A stretch of DNA of 64,000 bases from Euptelea pleiosperma (taxonomy: Eukaryota > Streptophyta > Magnoliopsida > Ranunculales > Eupteleaceae). The notes under the pieces were generated by a model. The model was not told the DNA's origin. It saw nothing but the letters and a program-made list of their open reading frames with translations, and did not search any database. This document shows, one piece after another, positions 32,501 to 43,499 of this stretch; positions within the stretch are counted from its first letter, which is position 1; each line of letters starts with the position of its first letter. Where the stretch lies: assembly GCA_035048495.1 (NCBI GenBank), contig CM068542.1, positions 39,523,109 through 39,587,108 of the forward strand. Direction: 5' to 3'. The translations under genes were made by a program, and so were the position numbers.

Positions 32501-33788
32501 ACTTTGAACACTAATTGAAGACCTATAGAACTACTTCATATATAAAAATCAGACCAATCCGACGGTCGGATGAAAAGATATATAATACTATTCAGATCCC
32601 AATTTCTGTGACTACATATCACTGGAAAAATCAGCAACTACCCCCATGTCTTCTTTATTCCGTTTCTTAGACTAAGTAGTCTTGGCAATTGTATTTGCAT
32701 CAGCCCCTCCTCCTTGGAAAGAACACGACCTCGAGTTTAAGCCGTTGTACACCTCCAAAGACTTAGGATCCATCATTCGCAAATCCTCAGAACCAATCCA
32801 TGTATTATATATCACCCTTCAAACGAATCAGATACTCCGTCGTAGGATGTCCGCAAACTTTAATCTCCCGTCGAGCAAGAATACTCTCAACTTCATCCCC
32901 ATCATTAGTACCATTAATGATAATGGTCATAAACATTCAGGTGCTTTTGACCACCTTGCCTCTCAATTTGTGAGTCAGTGGACCTGTTAAAGTGCTGCTC
33001 AAATAGTCAAACTGATATTTGGCTTTCAGTTTTATACTGTCTTAAACTTTTCGTTTGCTGAGTTGTTAGACTTACACTGGTACTGATTGTTGACATGGAC
33101 AAGGCATTCCTAGGGAACTAAAAGGCTAAGAGTTTCTCCTTCACTGCTGGCCTCTTGATTAAGGTTCTGTGCTGTAGTTCCTCAACAGAAGTTCTTACCA
33201 TCCAAAGGGATTCACAAATATAACCTGGAGTCTCCTCTTTCAATTTTTTTTCCATGGTGAACTCCTCTTTCATTTACCTTGTGCTGTTGCACTCCTTCAC
33301 TAGTTTATTACTACTCTAGTTTGGCTGCTTTGCTTATATGTTTGCATTTCTTTTCTGATAAGTTTCAGTTTGTTTGTAAATTGTGCATTTCAATTTGGTC
33401 CATTTCCAGTCACTTGAGAACTTGCAATACTTCCTACAATGGCTCATTGTTGTTTCTCTCCTGTTACCAAATCCCCTTTATTTTGTTTTTAGTTGAGTCA
33501 GAGATCTTGTGAGATACATGCAGGCAGAAAGATGCCACAAGATCAAAACTTGGTGGTCCATGTATATAATGGACATAAATGACACTGGCAAATATGGGTT
33601 TACCCTTTTTTTTTCCACAGGTCGAGGTGTTAATAGCAGATAGAGACATGCTAATGTGTAGAAGGCTTAGAGCCATGAGAGGGAAAGTTGTGGCTGTGGT
33701 TGGGCTGGGTCACATGGATGGAATCGAATGGTGGTGGAAACTGTATGTGGCAGCAGAAAAATCAAAAGATGCCGTTCAGCCAGGTTAA
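20536..33788 (+). CDS. TraB-domain protein
   Basis: Six exons with GT-AG borders: 20536-20775, 26319-26351, 28723-28911, 31346-31408, 31497-31670, 33621-33788. All introns are phase 0. The product is 288 aa. Residues 1-35 are Arg/Ser/Phe-rich and almost free of acidic residues, resembling an organelle presequence. The domain follows: LYLVGTCHTSEDSAETVRKV (GTxH motif), PDIVAVELCRRRA (conserved Glu), DRDMLMCRRLRAMRG and VVAVVGLGHMDGIEWWWK (GxGHxxGI). These are the landmarks of the TraB/PrgY family, which in plants includes the mitochondrial TRB proteins; the fold resembles metal-dependent hydrolases, but no activity can be claimed. The gene is shorter than the better-known ~370-aa plant members and lacks a visible C-terminal membrane anchor. 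Between the motifs, RLKARLFVIDEDIG stands where relatives often have a GDR-type motif. The ATG at 20536 is the first in the exon frame. Introns 1 (5.5 kb), 2 and 5 contain TEs. Confidence 0.92.
21626..22466 (-). pseudogene. L1-type LINE reverse transcriptase C-terminal fragment
   Basis: In intron 1 of the TraB gene, antisense. Minus-strand reading gives SLPIHFLSLFTIPASVARDL, IRDFLWEG, EWDSICQIKEEGGLGFCHFR (22218-22460). After a frame break it gives WAVERVGSLLSKVGE, WRWDPKGLFSVSSFFSL (21626-22000). These are the post-thumb region and zf-RVT-like segment of plant L1 ORF2. Frame breaks and truncation make it dead. Confidence 0.75.
22440..24230 (-). pseudogene. Ty1/copia gag-pol fragment
   Basis: Antisense in intron 1 of the TraB gene. 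From high to low coordinates: gag-like HMEIVLGYLDYDFVLREPEP (24031-24228), WAKKQGRDFSLVCLEAILVD (about 23300-23370), protease region DPWWIDNGATINI (about 23260-23300; the usual DSGA is changed to DNGA), pre-integrase segment with TFQLILDYGY ... LYFDSNLVGSGFMVDGLYRL (22770-23195), and integrase MFKIYKAKVKKELDRNIKVM ... TDRGGEYYGR (to about 22466). Multiple frame breaks, no reverse transcriptase. It ends where LINE sequence begins. Confidence 0.8.
24231..26318. other. Intron 1 remainder, TE-like but unassigned
   Basis: No domain found. It may include copia LTR or leader sequence of the adjacent fragment; I could not find matching terminal repeats. Confidence 0.35.
26352..27788. other. Intron 2 of TraB gene, probable LTR-like sequence
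   Basis: GC-richer blocks (CTCGGTCAGGTCGGCAATT, GGGCAGTTCTAACTG) contrast with the surrounding AT-rich intron. Their style resembles LTR and leader sequence of Ty3/gypsy elements. No paired LTR or primer-binding site was identified. Confidence 0.3.
27789..28427 (+). CDS. Uncharacterised 212-aa ORF inside TraB intron 2
   Basis: An uninterrupted 639-bp frame, ATG to TAA, clearly longer than its surroundings support by chance. Features: a Ser run (SSSSSSSVP, near residue 40), one hydrophobic segment (about residues 55-75, STIIIGFLLMLAWITTLIHW), a basic stretch KLTTPQLRKRKAVAEGF and QRKRKGVGRVVAFVNHVRRK, and an acidic/hydrophobic tail. I do not recognise a family. Sequence just upstream repeats GGTCGGC words, as does codon 30-35 (DLDRSACS), suggesting it belongs to a retroelement gag/leader region rather than being a host gene. 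A nested host gene in the same orientation is the alternative. Confidence 0.35.
   Translation: MHSPVTPLGILTDFQLTCPEETNLMARVSDLDRSACSSSSSSSVPLDHEGPSIRSTIIIGFLLMLAWITTLIHWNLIWEEEDVIREVNLPKDATDFVRAVVYPKLTTPQLRKRKAVAEGFVEEAHPFTCQRKRKGVGRVVAFVNHVRRKVLKPDFPIDNGKQICEDDSGFNFARTSQLILCNTNLPLVGLDKYTLEDLKILATIRFDGCQVR
28912..31345. other. Intron 3 of TraB gene
   Basis: AT-rich, no coding. It contains a small foldback (29303-29446); otherwise nothing was recognised. Confidence 0.6.
29303..29446. repeat. Small foldback in TraB intron 3
   Basis: CCCCACTCGATAATGAGGAC and ATCACCTAGGG on the left pair with CCCTAGGTGATGTGTCCTCA and CTATAGGGTGAG on the right. Confidence 0.6.
31880..32910 (-). pseudogene. Ty3/gypsy chromovirus 3' fragment: chromodomain plus LTR-like tail
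   Basis: Antisense in intron 5 of the TraB gene. The minus strand reads DEVESILARREIKVCGHPTT, EYLIRLKG, then after a frameshift near 32810 TWIGSEDLRMMDPKSLEVYN, GLNSRSCSFQGGGADANTIA, KTT and a stop (TAG at 32672-32674). This is the chromodomain at the C-terminus of chromovirus integrase, with the aromatic/Trp positions of the fold partly kept. The sequence below 32640 is presumably the 3' LTR; its ends were not resolved. The frameshift makes it inactive. Confidence 0.8.
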
Positions 33789-34146
33789 TCCCATACTCCT
33801 GGAGCCTTGGTCCAAAAATGCTGCAGATTACTGTCGTTTTTTTTTGGTGTGATTAGTGATTGCTCGACTGTTACTAATTATAAAATCCACTTAGAGTAGG
33901 ACCTCAATTTTCTTGGTGCATGTTACTGGGTTTAGACTTTTAGGTTGGATTGGACCTGGTGGGAAGATTTGAAAAGAAACATTTCAACAGTCTAGTCTAA
34001 GAGGGACTAATATCTTAGTTAGCTCCAATTACGATCATCATCCACAATGCTTAATTTATCCCAACTATGTGGGGTCGGTAGCATATATCCTGTTTTGATA
34101 TATTCATTAATAACATGTAAAGAAGCTCCATATTTATCGGGGATCA
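33789..34146. other. Downstream of TraB gene
   Basis: Probable 3'UTR and intergenic sequence. No clear AATAAA close to the stop codon. Confidence 0.4.
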
Positions 34147-34155
34147 GTTGTGTGC

Positions 34156-34456
34156 AAGGTTTAAAATATTGTTTCGTCTCATTGTCTCAGTAAGCTAATT
34201 GAACGAGACGTATTAACCAAGATGAAATGAGACAGAACGAGATAATAAAAAAAGTATATGTTTCGATAAGATTAAAACATTTTCTAATATTTAAATACAC
34301 TTCAAATTTGTGTTATAAAAGACATATATACCATGAAAATAAGCTTTAAAATCAGTTTTAACACATCAATTAAGTTTTTGGCACACTTATATATTGTTTA
34401 GGTTCACTATCAGAACAAGACATCTCGGCCGAGATGAAACGAGATTTTGAACCATG
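34156..34456. mobile_element. Mutator-like MITE, GAGAC/CTCAG subfamily
   Basis: Starts AAGGTTTAAAATATTG and ends CGAGATTTTGAACCATG. Flanks GTTGTGTGC (34147-34155) and GTGGTGTGA (34457-34465) match 7/9. It shares ends with the GTTTAAACGG subfamily but has a different interior (CGAGACG, CTCGGCCGAG). Confidence 0.65.
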
Positions 34457-34465
34457 GTGGTGTGA

Positions 34466-35325
34466 TTGTGTCCAATTCAATATTGCGGTTTTCTAATTAT
34501 ATTGCTTCTAGGTTTTATGTTATTTTGCTGTGCTCTGTAAATGTCATAGCTGTTCACGTGGCATAGATGCAAGGGGGAGGGGGATAGGATCTGCAATTTG
34601 GTTTGTCTGACTTATGCTATCTTGTTGATCACGAGTCATCTAGATCGGATGGTCGACCATCCAATCTAGCACAATGATCAGGGAAAAATATGAATGGTCC
34701 AGGAAAAAAGACTCCACGATTGGATTTTTAGGGTCAATGATCAGTTCAAGTTTCTAGCTAGTAGATGCCCCTAGTGGGACCCTTGCAGATAAATCTGCGT
34801 ATAGAAAAGGAATGGGAAGAGTTTTGAAGGAAAAGGAGGCGCCAACCCTATGATATAGTGCTATCCATCAAGGCTTATCTCTTCTTTTGGTCAAAGGTGT
34901 TTGAGGAATGTAAAGGGTTTGCCTTTGAGGACCTAGTCTTTAGATGGGAGTCCATCATGCACAGGGGCAGTTAGGTCCTTTGTTTCCTGTGGAAGTTCTC
35001 TCAACCTCTTGTTTGTGATTGTATCTTTTCCTTCCCTATCTATGTAAAATTTCACCTTATCAAAAATTTGCACAATTTTATGTACCATTGAATTTTATGG
35101 ACCTTAGCAAATTGATGTATTATACGTGTATAATATGCCAATTTGATGACCTTTTTTTTTTTTTTTTTGTAAAAGCATATATTTGGTTTATTATTAAAAA
35201 AAATCAATAAAATATGTAGAATTTATATCTAACCATGTAATACACATTTTACATATTTTTGAATATCACAGGTCAAAACAAATGAGACCCGTAAAGAAAT
35301 GCAAGCGGTCCAAATGCTAGCCTAA
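34466..35325. other. Non-genic
   Basis: Intergenic; a poly(T) run at about 35152-35168 and no coding signal. Confidence 0.45.
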
Positions 35326-35327
35326 CC

Positions 35328-35585
35328 ATGGTTTTATAAACAGCTGCTATTTTCGGTAATGCGCCAATGTTTTTCAAAAATAACACCCAAATCAGAAAAA
35401 AAAAAAAAAAAAAACAGGGTTAGCATTACAACGGACAGATAATTAACGGAAATAACAGTCATTGTCTTTGAATTTTTTTTACCATTATAGAGCTTATTTT
35501 GAAAATTATAATATTAAAAAAAAGAATATTCTGATTTTTCTTTTGCTTCAGATGTGAGCGGTTATAACGGTATAAATGTATGGGA
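35328..35585. mobile_element. Truncated Mutator-like MITE, GTTATAACGG subfamily
   Basis: Left end ATGGTTTTATAAACAGCTG preceded by AGCCTAACC. GCGGTTATAACGG lies near 35557. The right end is missing. Confidence 0.5.
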
Positions 35586-36715
35586 AGGCAGAATGGCGGT
35601 TACATGACTATCCTAGCTACAAGCTTACAACACCTTCCTGTTCTTGGGCCCTGGGGTACTCAGCCTTCCTTCTCTGGATCGTCTCCCTCCCTCCAATAGT
35701 CCAATTCAAACATCCAAATTTCACATCTCTTAATTGCGCAAAGAAAAATGTGCCCTAAATTTCCTAAAAAAGAGCTATTTATAGATTTTTAAGAGGGGTT
35801 TAAAGATGTGTTAAGCGTTGGATACATTTTTAAGGGTTTATTTTTAAGTCAAAGCTTTAGGCTTATATCAGTTTTTGGTGGTTGACAGGTAAACAACATG
35901 GTCAAACAAACCAAGTCTCAACTCTCAACAATGTGGACAAAGGGTTTTCCTTCATAGCAGCATTAGGTTCACAGACCAATGATAATCATAAAGATTTCCT
36001 CCACAAGAATACCACCTCACAAAGCCTGACTGGCCACATCTTACCCTGCATCCAAACATGCCCCAAGAAGGTTGCTTGGTTACTGTTATAAGCCTAATCA
36101 AACAAAATAACTCCAAGCAAGCGGTAGGAATTTCGTGCCCTCCCACTTGAACTTGCTTCTCATGCTTTTTAAAGTATGACTTGCAGCAATGACCAAACAA
36201 CCCCAAAACCTGTCGAAAGACTCAGTAAGAATACCTTCTATTCACTGTTTTAAGCAAATCAAGCACTTCCGTTCCAAGTAGATCCGGATTTGGTGCTGTC
36301 AATCGATCCCTCATTAAGGTGATAATGGACCTGTAAAGCAAGAGGATGTATGAACTATGAACTTCGAAACTTGTAAGTTCTTCATTTTTTATTTTGTAAT
36401 TTGTACCAACAGACAAGAATTTATAAGAGATGTGTTAAAGAAGAGTGCAAATGCGGCTGACTTTGATGGAGAGAACATGAGATTTGAACGAATCCAAAAA
36501 ACTGAAAAAAAAAAAAAAAAGATGAGAAGATTTCCCTCTAACGTGAGCAGTAATGTGCTGCTGCACCAGTTACAAGAAGTTTTACAACTGAATACATTGA
36601 ACCCCACCATGTCCTACCCTATTGAGAAAGAACATTCATTGCCAACTACTCTCTCTCTCACTCATTTGTTTTTGTTTTGTGTTTTGCGCCCATTCTTACC
36701 ATTGTTCTTTTTCTA
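35586..36715. other. Intergenic between TraB and Tubby-like genes
   Basis: The open frames at 35576-36770 overlap on both strands and show no domain. The right part is probably 3'UTR of the Tubby-like gene, whose stop is at 36716. Confidence 0.45.
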
Positions 36716-39700
36716 CTATTCACAAGCCAACTTGGTGTCAAAGCTGCTCAAGCAGATAGCGAAAGCTTGAAATGCAGAGAGTGGATAACGATAATCCATG
36801 GTGAACATGTCCTTCCCAACCTTGCCAAACTGCAGTATGACCTTGTCATGTTCTGGTGGAGCTGGCTGGGATGGTGTTGGTGCACCAGCAGCAGGCTGAG
36901 TGGCAGCAATCAACTGGAAGTTCTTGACAGAGGCAACCGTTACCCGCCCACGGAAATTCAGGCACCAGCACTGTAATTGCTCGTGCCACCTTGGGGCCTT
37001 GTTCCGGAGAACCAAGGGTCTCTCCTTGCCATCATCGTCATCACGAGGCCCAGCAATGTCTGAGAACCGGGAGCTGCTGAATTCAACTGAGTGATCGATG
37101 GACTTAGAGAAGGAGATGCTCCCAAACGAGTCCTCGAGAGATCGTGGGAGGAGTTCAGGCTGGCCTGGGACAATGCCACCAGCATCAAGGGCTGAGGCAG
37201 GGATGGAGTGCATGGTGCAGTGCATCCGGCGTGGGCCCCGTGTGCCTAGCACATTCAGCTCATATGTGACCTGGGCAATGTTGTAGCTGCCAGCTGGGAC
37301 TTTTGGGGAGACTTTCTTGGAATAGAATCTACGGCTTGTCCGGCCTGGCGGGGAAACAATGGCACCAGTGTATGGAGGCTGGGTGTCATAGATTATGAAT
37401 TTCGTGCCAAGGAAATTAGACCTGAAACAAGGAAATTGCTATCTATGATTAATGAGGCCTGTATTTATGAAAATGTGAAAATCAGAACCAGATTATAGAT
37501 TGAAGATTTACATATGTGAGAAATGAATGCATCAGGACAGGCTGATAGAAGCATTATTCCTTTCCTAATGCACGCAACAGGGTGAAGACCCGCGGTGTCA
37601 TGTCCTATTGGGGAGATCTCCCAGAAAAAAAGAAAAAAAAAGAAAAAAAAGTTGGCCGGACAAAGATGATCCAAGCCATCCTATCAGTCAAATTTTTGGT
37701 GGTCGAGAAAATGGCAAGCATTCCTGAAGAAAGTCGATAGATTAGATGGTTAGGACCATTAGATCAAATTGATTTTTGGCTTTGTTCCCTAGGTTAACCT
37801 TTATGACGGGTCCAACACAGGTAAGTAGGTCAGCTTCATCTCTTCTTGCATCCAGATGCAAGCACCTCTAAATAGATGAAATGTCTCCTGTGTTAATTTA
37901 AGTTGTAAAAACTCTCTCCATTGATGGAAAGAGGGTTTCACTGACATTTGAATAGGTTAGAATCTAGAAAGCAGTAAAGTACAGAAGTTTCATGATCATG
38001 CAAATTGTAAAGCTTTATTTTGTTACCTCAGTTTTCCAATGTAGGTACTGCTCGATCTTGATATGTTATCAGCATCCATGGAGATCACATACTCTGTGGA
38101 AGTAGTTTGCCGCTTCCTTTTTGCAGAGAGAAGGAATTTCCCATTTTCAACAAGCAAAGCTGTAAAATTGAAGCACTAAATCACAACAGATCCCCATATA
38201 AAAGAACAGAAGAAGAGCCACCAGAAGCAAGGAGAATCTTTAACAGCAACTAGCATTGTTCAGCTAATTCAAACAATAGGTTTTCTGTTTATCAATGTTA
38301 CTGTGTCTGCAGTCAATGAACGAGAAAGAAAATTAAGAGTAGACATTAGATATTAGAAAAAGCAGTGGCAGAACTCATAAGTACGTCGGTTTACATGTAA
38401 CTTTAAAGCAAAGATGGCAGACACATGTTGAATGATGAGTTGTCAAGTGCGACTCAACAGAGGAGCTCATCTGACTTTGACTATAAAACAAAGACAGGCT
38501 TCACGAAAATATGCATGTCTGATGTATGTAGATCAGAACTATTTATTCCTGTTTTCTTTATAAATTGTTATCTCTCCTCTTTGGTGTATTAACTGCCCCC
38601 CTCCCCCTCGTTTCCTAATTTTTCTTAATCATGTCTAGCGTTTTTTTATCTTTCAAATATTTAGCATCTTCAAGACAGGACCATGCATGTGTAAGATTTA
38701 AATCTCAGTCCTGTTCAGCGTCTCAGTAAGCATACGGAACAAGATGTCTCGATTGAGACAGAACAAGATATTGGAAGGAAAAACATCGACACACATATAT
38801 GCAAAGATGCATTATACTAAACTACCTTAATGATTAATAAAGCCAAAAACATGTTTTTATCTTTTATTGTGTTAAAAAATATGTATATACTATAAAAATA
38901 AGGTTTAAATCACATAAGTTAAGTTTCAGGTACATGACAATACATGCCTCAGGTATCATCTTGGTACCTACGTGAATGAGAAGTCTCAGCTGCTTACTTT
39001 GAACCATGTGATGTACGCAATAGCTGCATGCAAGCTTGCCCTTTTGGAGCACTTTTATGTAATTATATTGTCTTTTATTTTGCATTTTATTGCATGTATA
39101 AATTGGGCTTACAATCTTCCTTATTGTAGCACTAACAAACTAATCGTTAAATAACACATGTATATATGTAAACATCTGTATGCATGCAAGTGTGTTGTAT
39201 TGTGTTAGTGAAATATTAGTAGAATTTAAAATCTTCTTAATTCCAATTTTTACCATTTCTTTTGAGAAAAGGAAAAAGATCATACTCAACGAACTGAACT
39301 GCCACAGACATGACGGGTTAACTCAATTTTTGGTGGGTTTCTCATCAGTCCCAATGCTCAGATTTCTCTTTAGGCGCTTGACTACAAGGATTTTTTTTAT
39401 TCATCATGTTTGAGGGTGATTGCTGTAAGAAAGATGTTCGTATGTATGTTCATGCAAGGCTTCAACATCTAAACAGGAGAATGTGAAAAGACAAACCTTG
39501 ATTTCAAAGTAAGATTCAAGTATTATAGTTGCATGATAGAAGTCTCCATCAGATCTAAGGTTATTACTAACACTAGGGCATCCATAGATTCCATACAGCT
39601 ATTAAATATTAATAACCATATATTAAATTGCTCGCATGTATACCAATTTAAAAAATCATAGTCAAATCTTGTGCAAAACAAATCACTAAAGAAGACAACT

Positions 39701-40511
39701 TCAACTGTTAAATTGTCCTTCACAAAAAGACCAAATATCGAAGAAATTGAGTGAAATCAACATTCAATGTGACGCAACAAATCAAACTTGACTATGTAAC
39801 AGATTTAAATATGTACCCAAAAGGAAACAAAAGAAAAAGCAATTAGAATAGGCAAGACATGTAAAGCTTACGAACTGGAACCAATCAAGTTGTAGATTAA
39901 AATTTTCTTACCAGGGCTGAGACACAGGAAAAGGTGGTAGGTTAATTTAGCCTTATCTCTCTTAATGAAGCACTGAACAGTCCCATCACGAGGCCCAGGC
40001 TGTAAAAGTCAGATAAGACAAGATTTAGTACATGATATCCCCAGGATCATATATGCTCCCCTTCATACATCTCCACGTAAAATGATACTACAGGAGTCAG
40101 AAAACAAATTTCACCGGAAACTCATAAAACAGATGAGCAAGATTAAAAAAGAGAAAGACCCACCTGCTTCAAAGAGACGGGAAAGGTAAGCTTCCCGCAG
40201 AATTCTGGACTTTTGACAATCTCTTTGCACATTTCCCTCCATGACCTGCAAACTGCAGCACAAGCAACAACATGCTTGCGAGAAGGCCAAGTGCTCTCGC
40301 TCGCCTCCAACCTCTTGATAACATCACGGAGTAGTTCTGGGGGAAGGCTAGCCCAACGACTCTGTTGGATTATCAGCGGCTGGTCATGTATCTCATGGAC
40401 TGAGCCCTGAGACTTGCCCTTATGATGGCCAGGCAACCTAACCTCAAAGCTCCGTCTGGATAAGCTCCCAAAACCATCCCTTACGTCACGAACTATGCTC
40501 CGGAAAGACAT
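36716..40511 (-). CDS. Tubby-like F-box protein
   Basis: Four coding exons on the minus strand: 40511-40164, 39999-39912, 38159-38027, 37421-36716. They give 424 aa, the normal length for plant TLPs. Residues 1-45 are the basic leader ([20 protein letters not shown]). The F-box follows at about 52-105 ([20 protein letters not shown] ... [17 protein letters not shown]), expected to bind a SKP1-like subunit of an SCF ubiquitin ligase. The Tubby domain spans about 117-424: [111 protein letters not shown] and the signature end [15 protein letters not shown]. Known plant TLPs are held at the plasma membrane through phosphoinositides and released under stress; this is family knowledge, not shown here. 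Splice phases 0/1/2 are consistent and no lesion is seen. Confidence 0.97.
38690..39012. mobile_element. Mutator-like MITE remnant upstream of exon 3 (Tubby-like intron 2)
   Basis: Lies in the 1.75-kb intron 38160-39911. AGATTTAAATCTCAG and CGTCTCAGTAAGC at the left and GAGAAGTCTCAGCTGCTTAC then TTTGAACCATG at the right match the 34156 element. No clear target duplication. Confidence 0.45.
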
Positions 40512-42350
40512 TTAACCCACTAAAAGGGTTCACACCACCAGAATAATTATATTTCTTCCAAGAAGTTCACATAAATTAAGTTCCACTTATGTGAACTTAA
40601 GTGGATCACGAACATTTACATACATAAATGCTTAACTGCAAAAAAACAAAGGTGATTCAAATTCCTGTTAGAAAGCTTAATAACCAAGAAACCAAAGAGA
40701 GGAAGGAGGAGAGAAAAAGCACAAAGCAAAAATATAAAGAAAAGAGATACCAAGAGAAAGAGCGCCTCATAGGACCTTCAAAGTAACCTAAAATACCTAA
40801 CTTTTATTAGAGCCTTTTAGTTTCTTAAAATTTCTTAGGCAACCCCAAATGGTATTCAACCAAAAATTTAATTTCCTATATCTCATAAACTGCACCGATT
40901 GAAAAATCTCAAGAGCCCACATAGCTATTCAGCTAAAACAATTAACTTAACTTTCCCAGAAATAACCAGTTCAAACTTTATTTAAGCCCAAACAAATCCA
41001 CCGAAAACTCAATAATTATCCACAAATGTTGCAGAGAGGCAAACAAATAAGGGAAAAAAACAAAATTGAGCGATTATTTAACAGTAGTTTACAGGTACCC
41101 AAGATCTCAATGAACGATATAAATCTAAACAAATTGATAAATTTATCAGCAAGAAAAAAAAAAAAGGAAAATTGCAGACAAACAGTGGCATTATGATAAG
41201 GTTAAGAAAATTCTAACGTGCGCCCTGGGGGTCCTAAAATGTAGCAAGAAACCCGAAGTAAGATCACTCTGCAATTCCCTATTATTTTGCTAGATTGTTG
41301 GTTAGATTGCTTGATTCCTGAGGCTATAAAGTAGGATAACAGCGCATTTTAGCAAGTTCTGTGGTGGAAAACTAACGCTAACCTGGCCTGTAAAATCAGA
41401 GATAGACGACTAACCTTAAGTGCTACAAACCACAGTCACGTTCCACAACTGGTCAAAACTCAGTAGCTTCGTACATATAAGGCGAAACGTTCAGAGATCT
41501 GAAAGCTATGCAAAGCTGAGGAATTTTCTCAAAAGCTCTGCATACACAACACGGAAACCTCAGAAATTAAGCAAAAAAAAAACTACAAATCATAAGGAGA
41601 GGAACAAAATCAAGACCTTTCCCCACTGGCTCTAAAGAAAAACTAGAGAGTCACGAAACTGAAACAAAGTTGAGTTTTTTCTCCATCTTCCTTGAGAAAA
41701 ACAACACGAATTTTTGAGTTTTTCTCCCCATGTTTTAAGAAAACAACTAAAACTCAAAAACTTGCGTGTCTAAAGATTAAAAAACACTCAAAACAAAGAA
41801 AAATGCGGCACGCTTCATAATCTACTAAGCAAAGGCAAAGAAATGCCGCAAAACTTTTCTCAACATGAAGACTTCTACTCGCAGCAGAAAAACCTAAAAA
41901 ACGAAAAAAAATCCGAGATATACTGCGCAAAAACCACGGAAATCTAAAAAATGAACCTCGAATTAGAACAAATCTCTGAAAAAAGAACCGAGATTTCAAC
42001 AAACTCCGTAACGATTCAACAAAAAACTCAGAAAAATCTAGAAAACGAAATAAAGTTAGAGATCTATACCTTAAATCTCCATAAAAAAAAAAACCTCCAA
42101 AAAACCTGAGATCTATACTTGAGGAACCAGATCATAGAAAGTGATCAGAGAAGTAGATCACCTTCGCCTGGGGCTCGACGGAGAGATCAGATCCTTCGCT
42201 TTAGCACACGGTTTCTCAACCTCTGTTTTCCCTTTCTCACTAACTCGGATCCCAAACTTCATTAAATCTACTTCACGAACCATAAAAAAGCTACTTATTT
42301 ATTTATGTATATGTGTATTTGATAATTTTTTAAAACATACCTGGCTCCAA
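40512..42350 (-). promoter_or_regulatory. Probable 5'UTR intron and promoter of Tubby-like gene
   Basis: On the minus strand a good donor AAG|GTATAG lies at about 42068. A pyrimidine-rich acceptor CCCTTTTAG|TGG lies about 12 bp before the ATG. An untranslated first exon at about 42070-42230 is therefore likely. TATA-like TATACATAAATAAATAA reads on the minus strand near 42297-42312. 5'UTR introns are common in plant TLP genes. No transcript evidence. Confidence 0.4.
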
Positions 42351-42689
42351 GCAATTACCCAGGGCGTTTGACTTTTCCGTTCCGTTAACTGACGGAGGTT
42401 GCAGGAGGACCGGCGCATTTTAGCGTGGAAAGTAAACATTAATTTAAAACAACGTTGATTCTGATTCCTCCCACTTTCGCTTATGGCTGCATTCCGGTTG
42501 AGTTTCTAAACGGCTCCGTTTTTGACTTTTACGACGCCCTCGGTGCACCCTAGAACTTTCCCACGAAACTATGAGGCGTATTTCGTCACCAGGGGGGATG
42601 AGTTGGTGCATTCTTTGCATGTTATATTGTTACCTTTGGTTTGACCTGATTGAAAGGAGGTTGGTTTTTCAAGCGGTTTTACTGACCTT

Positions 42690-42930
42690 ATGGTTGACCC
42701 ATACACCAAACCTATACACCAAAAATCAGCTTGATTGGTAATCTCTAGACGTTATAATTTAGCACCAAAAAAGCTTAAACGGCTTGAAATCACCCCGTTT
42801 AAATTCTCAAATCAGACGGCTAGAAACCATCAATTAAGCTGATTTTTCGGTGTGTAGGTCCATCAAGAAGTGAACTTATCATGCGTGGATCTGTAGGCCC
42901 CAAAGAGTTTGCCACATGATATTTTTGGAG
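42690..42930. mobile_element. Foldback MITE upstream of Tubby-like gene
   Basis: GACCCATACACCAAACC ... AAAATCAGCTTGATTGGTAA on the left pairs with CCATCAATTAAGCTGATTTT ... GTGTGTAGGTCCATCAAG on the right. Confidence 0.6.
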
Positions 42931-43034
42931 GGAGACTTCAAACTTTCAAAGTATGAAATCCCTGGGGTGGGGACAGCAAACTCGGGCTCCATGTTGACGG
43001 TTCTCGTGATCTTTGAAGCATCGAAGAGTCATAT

Positions 43035-43385
43035 TTTTTTTTTTTTTGAGTAAAACTTGCCTGACCACCGACGGTCAGGGAAGCCCAGAACACCCATAAT
43101 ATGAGCCACGTGGACGCTGACCGTATGGATGTTTGGCCAATCCCCAAGTTGACCTACAAACAAAAAATCAGCCTGATTAGTGATTTCAACCTTTGGATCT
43201 CTGTACTGAAATAATGGTAAATAATGCTCAAATTTCTACGGTTAAAATCAACCCATGAAAATGACTTCAACTGGCCAAACATCTCTACGGTCAGTGTCCT
43301 CTAAGAAGTTTCCACGTGGCTTATATTGTGGGTGGTACCTGACCAGCGGTGGTAAAGTAAGATTTACTCATATATTTTTTTCCAG
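43035..43385. mobile_element. Foldback MITE with G-boxes
   Basis: GAGTAAAACTTGCCTGACC on the left and ACCTGACCAGCGGTGG ... TAAGATTTACTC on the right. CCACGTGG-type sites occur in both arms (near 43108 and 43313). Interior as in the 47-49 kb copies. Confidence 0.7.
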
Positions 43386-43499
43386 TGTAAAACGGGTGCG
43401 AGGACATGTGAGAAAAATTATGACCATGGCACGCTCTCATCATGAATGCTTGATCTGGTCTGTAATGACCATAATACCCCTCTGTATATGAAGTATGGT

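Noticed and set aside
32682..32990. 102-aa plus-strand frame
   Set aside because: It is the antisense of the chromodomain fragment, which makes sense only on the minus strand.
36357..36770. 137-aa plus-strand frame
   Set aside because: Overlaps the 3' end of the Tubby-like gene in antisense and has no domain or codon bias.
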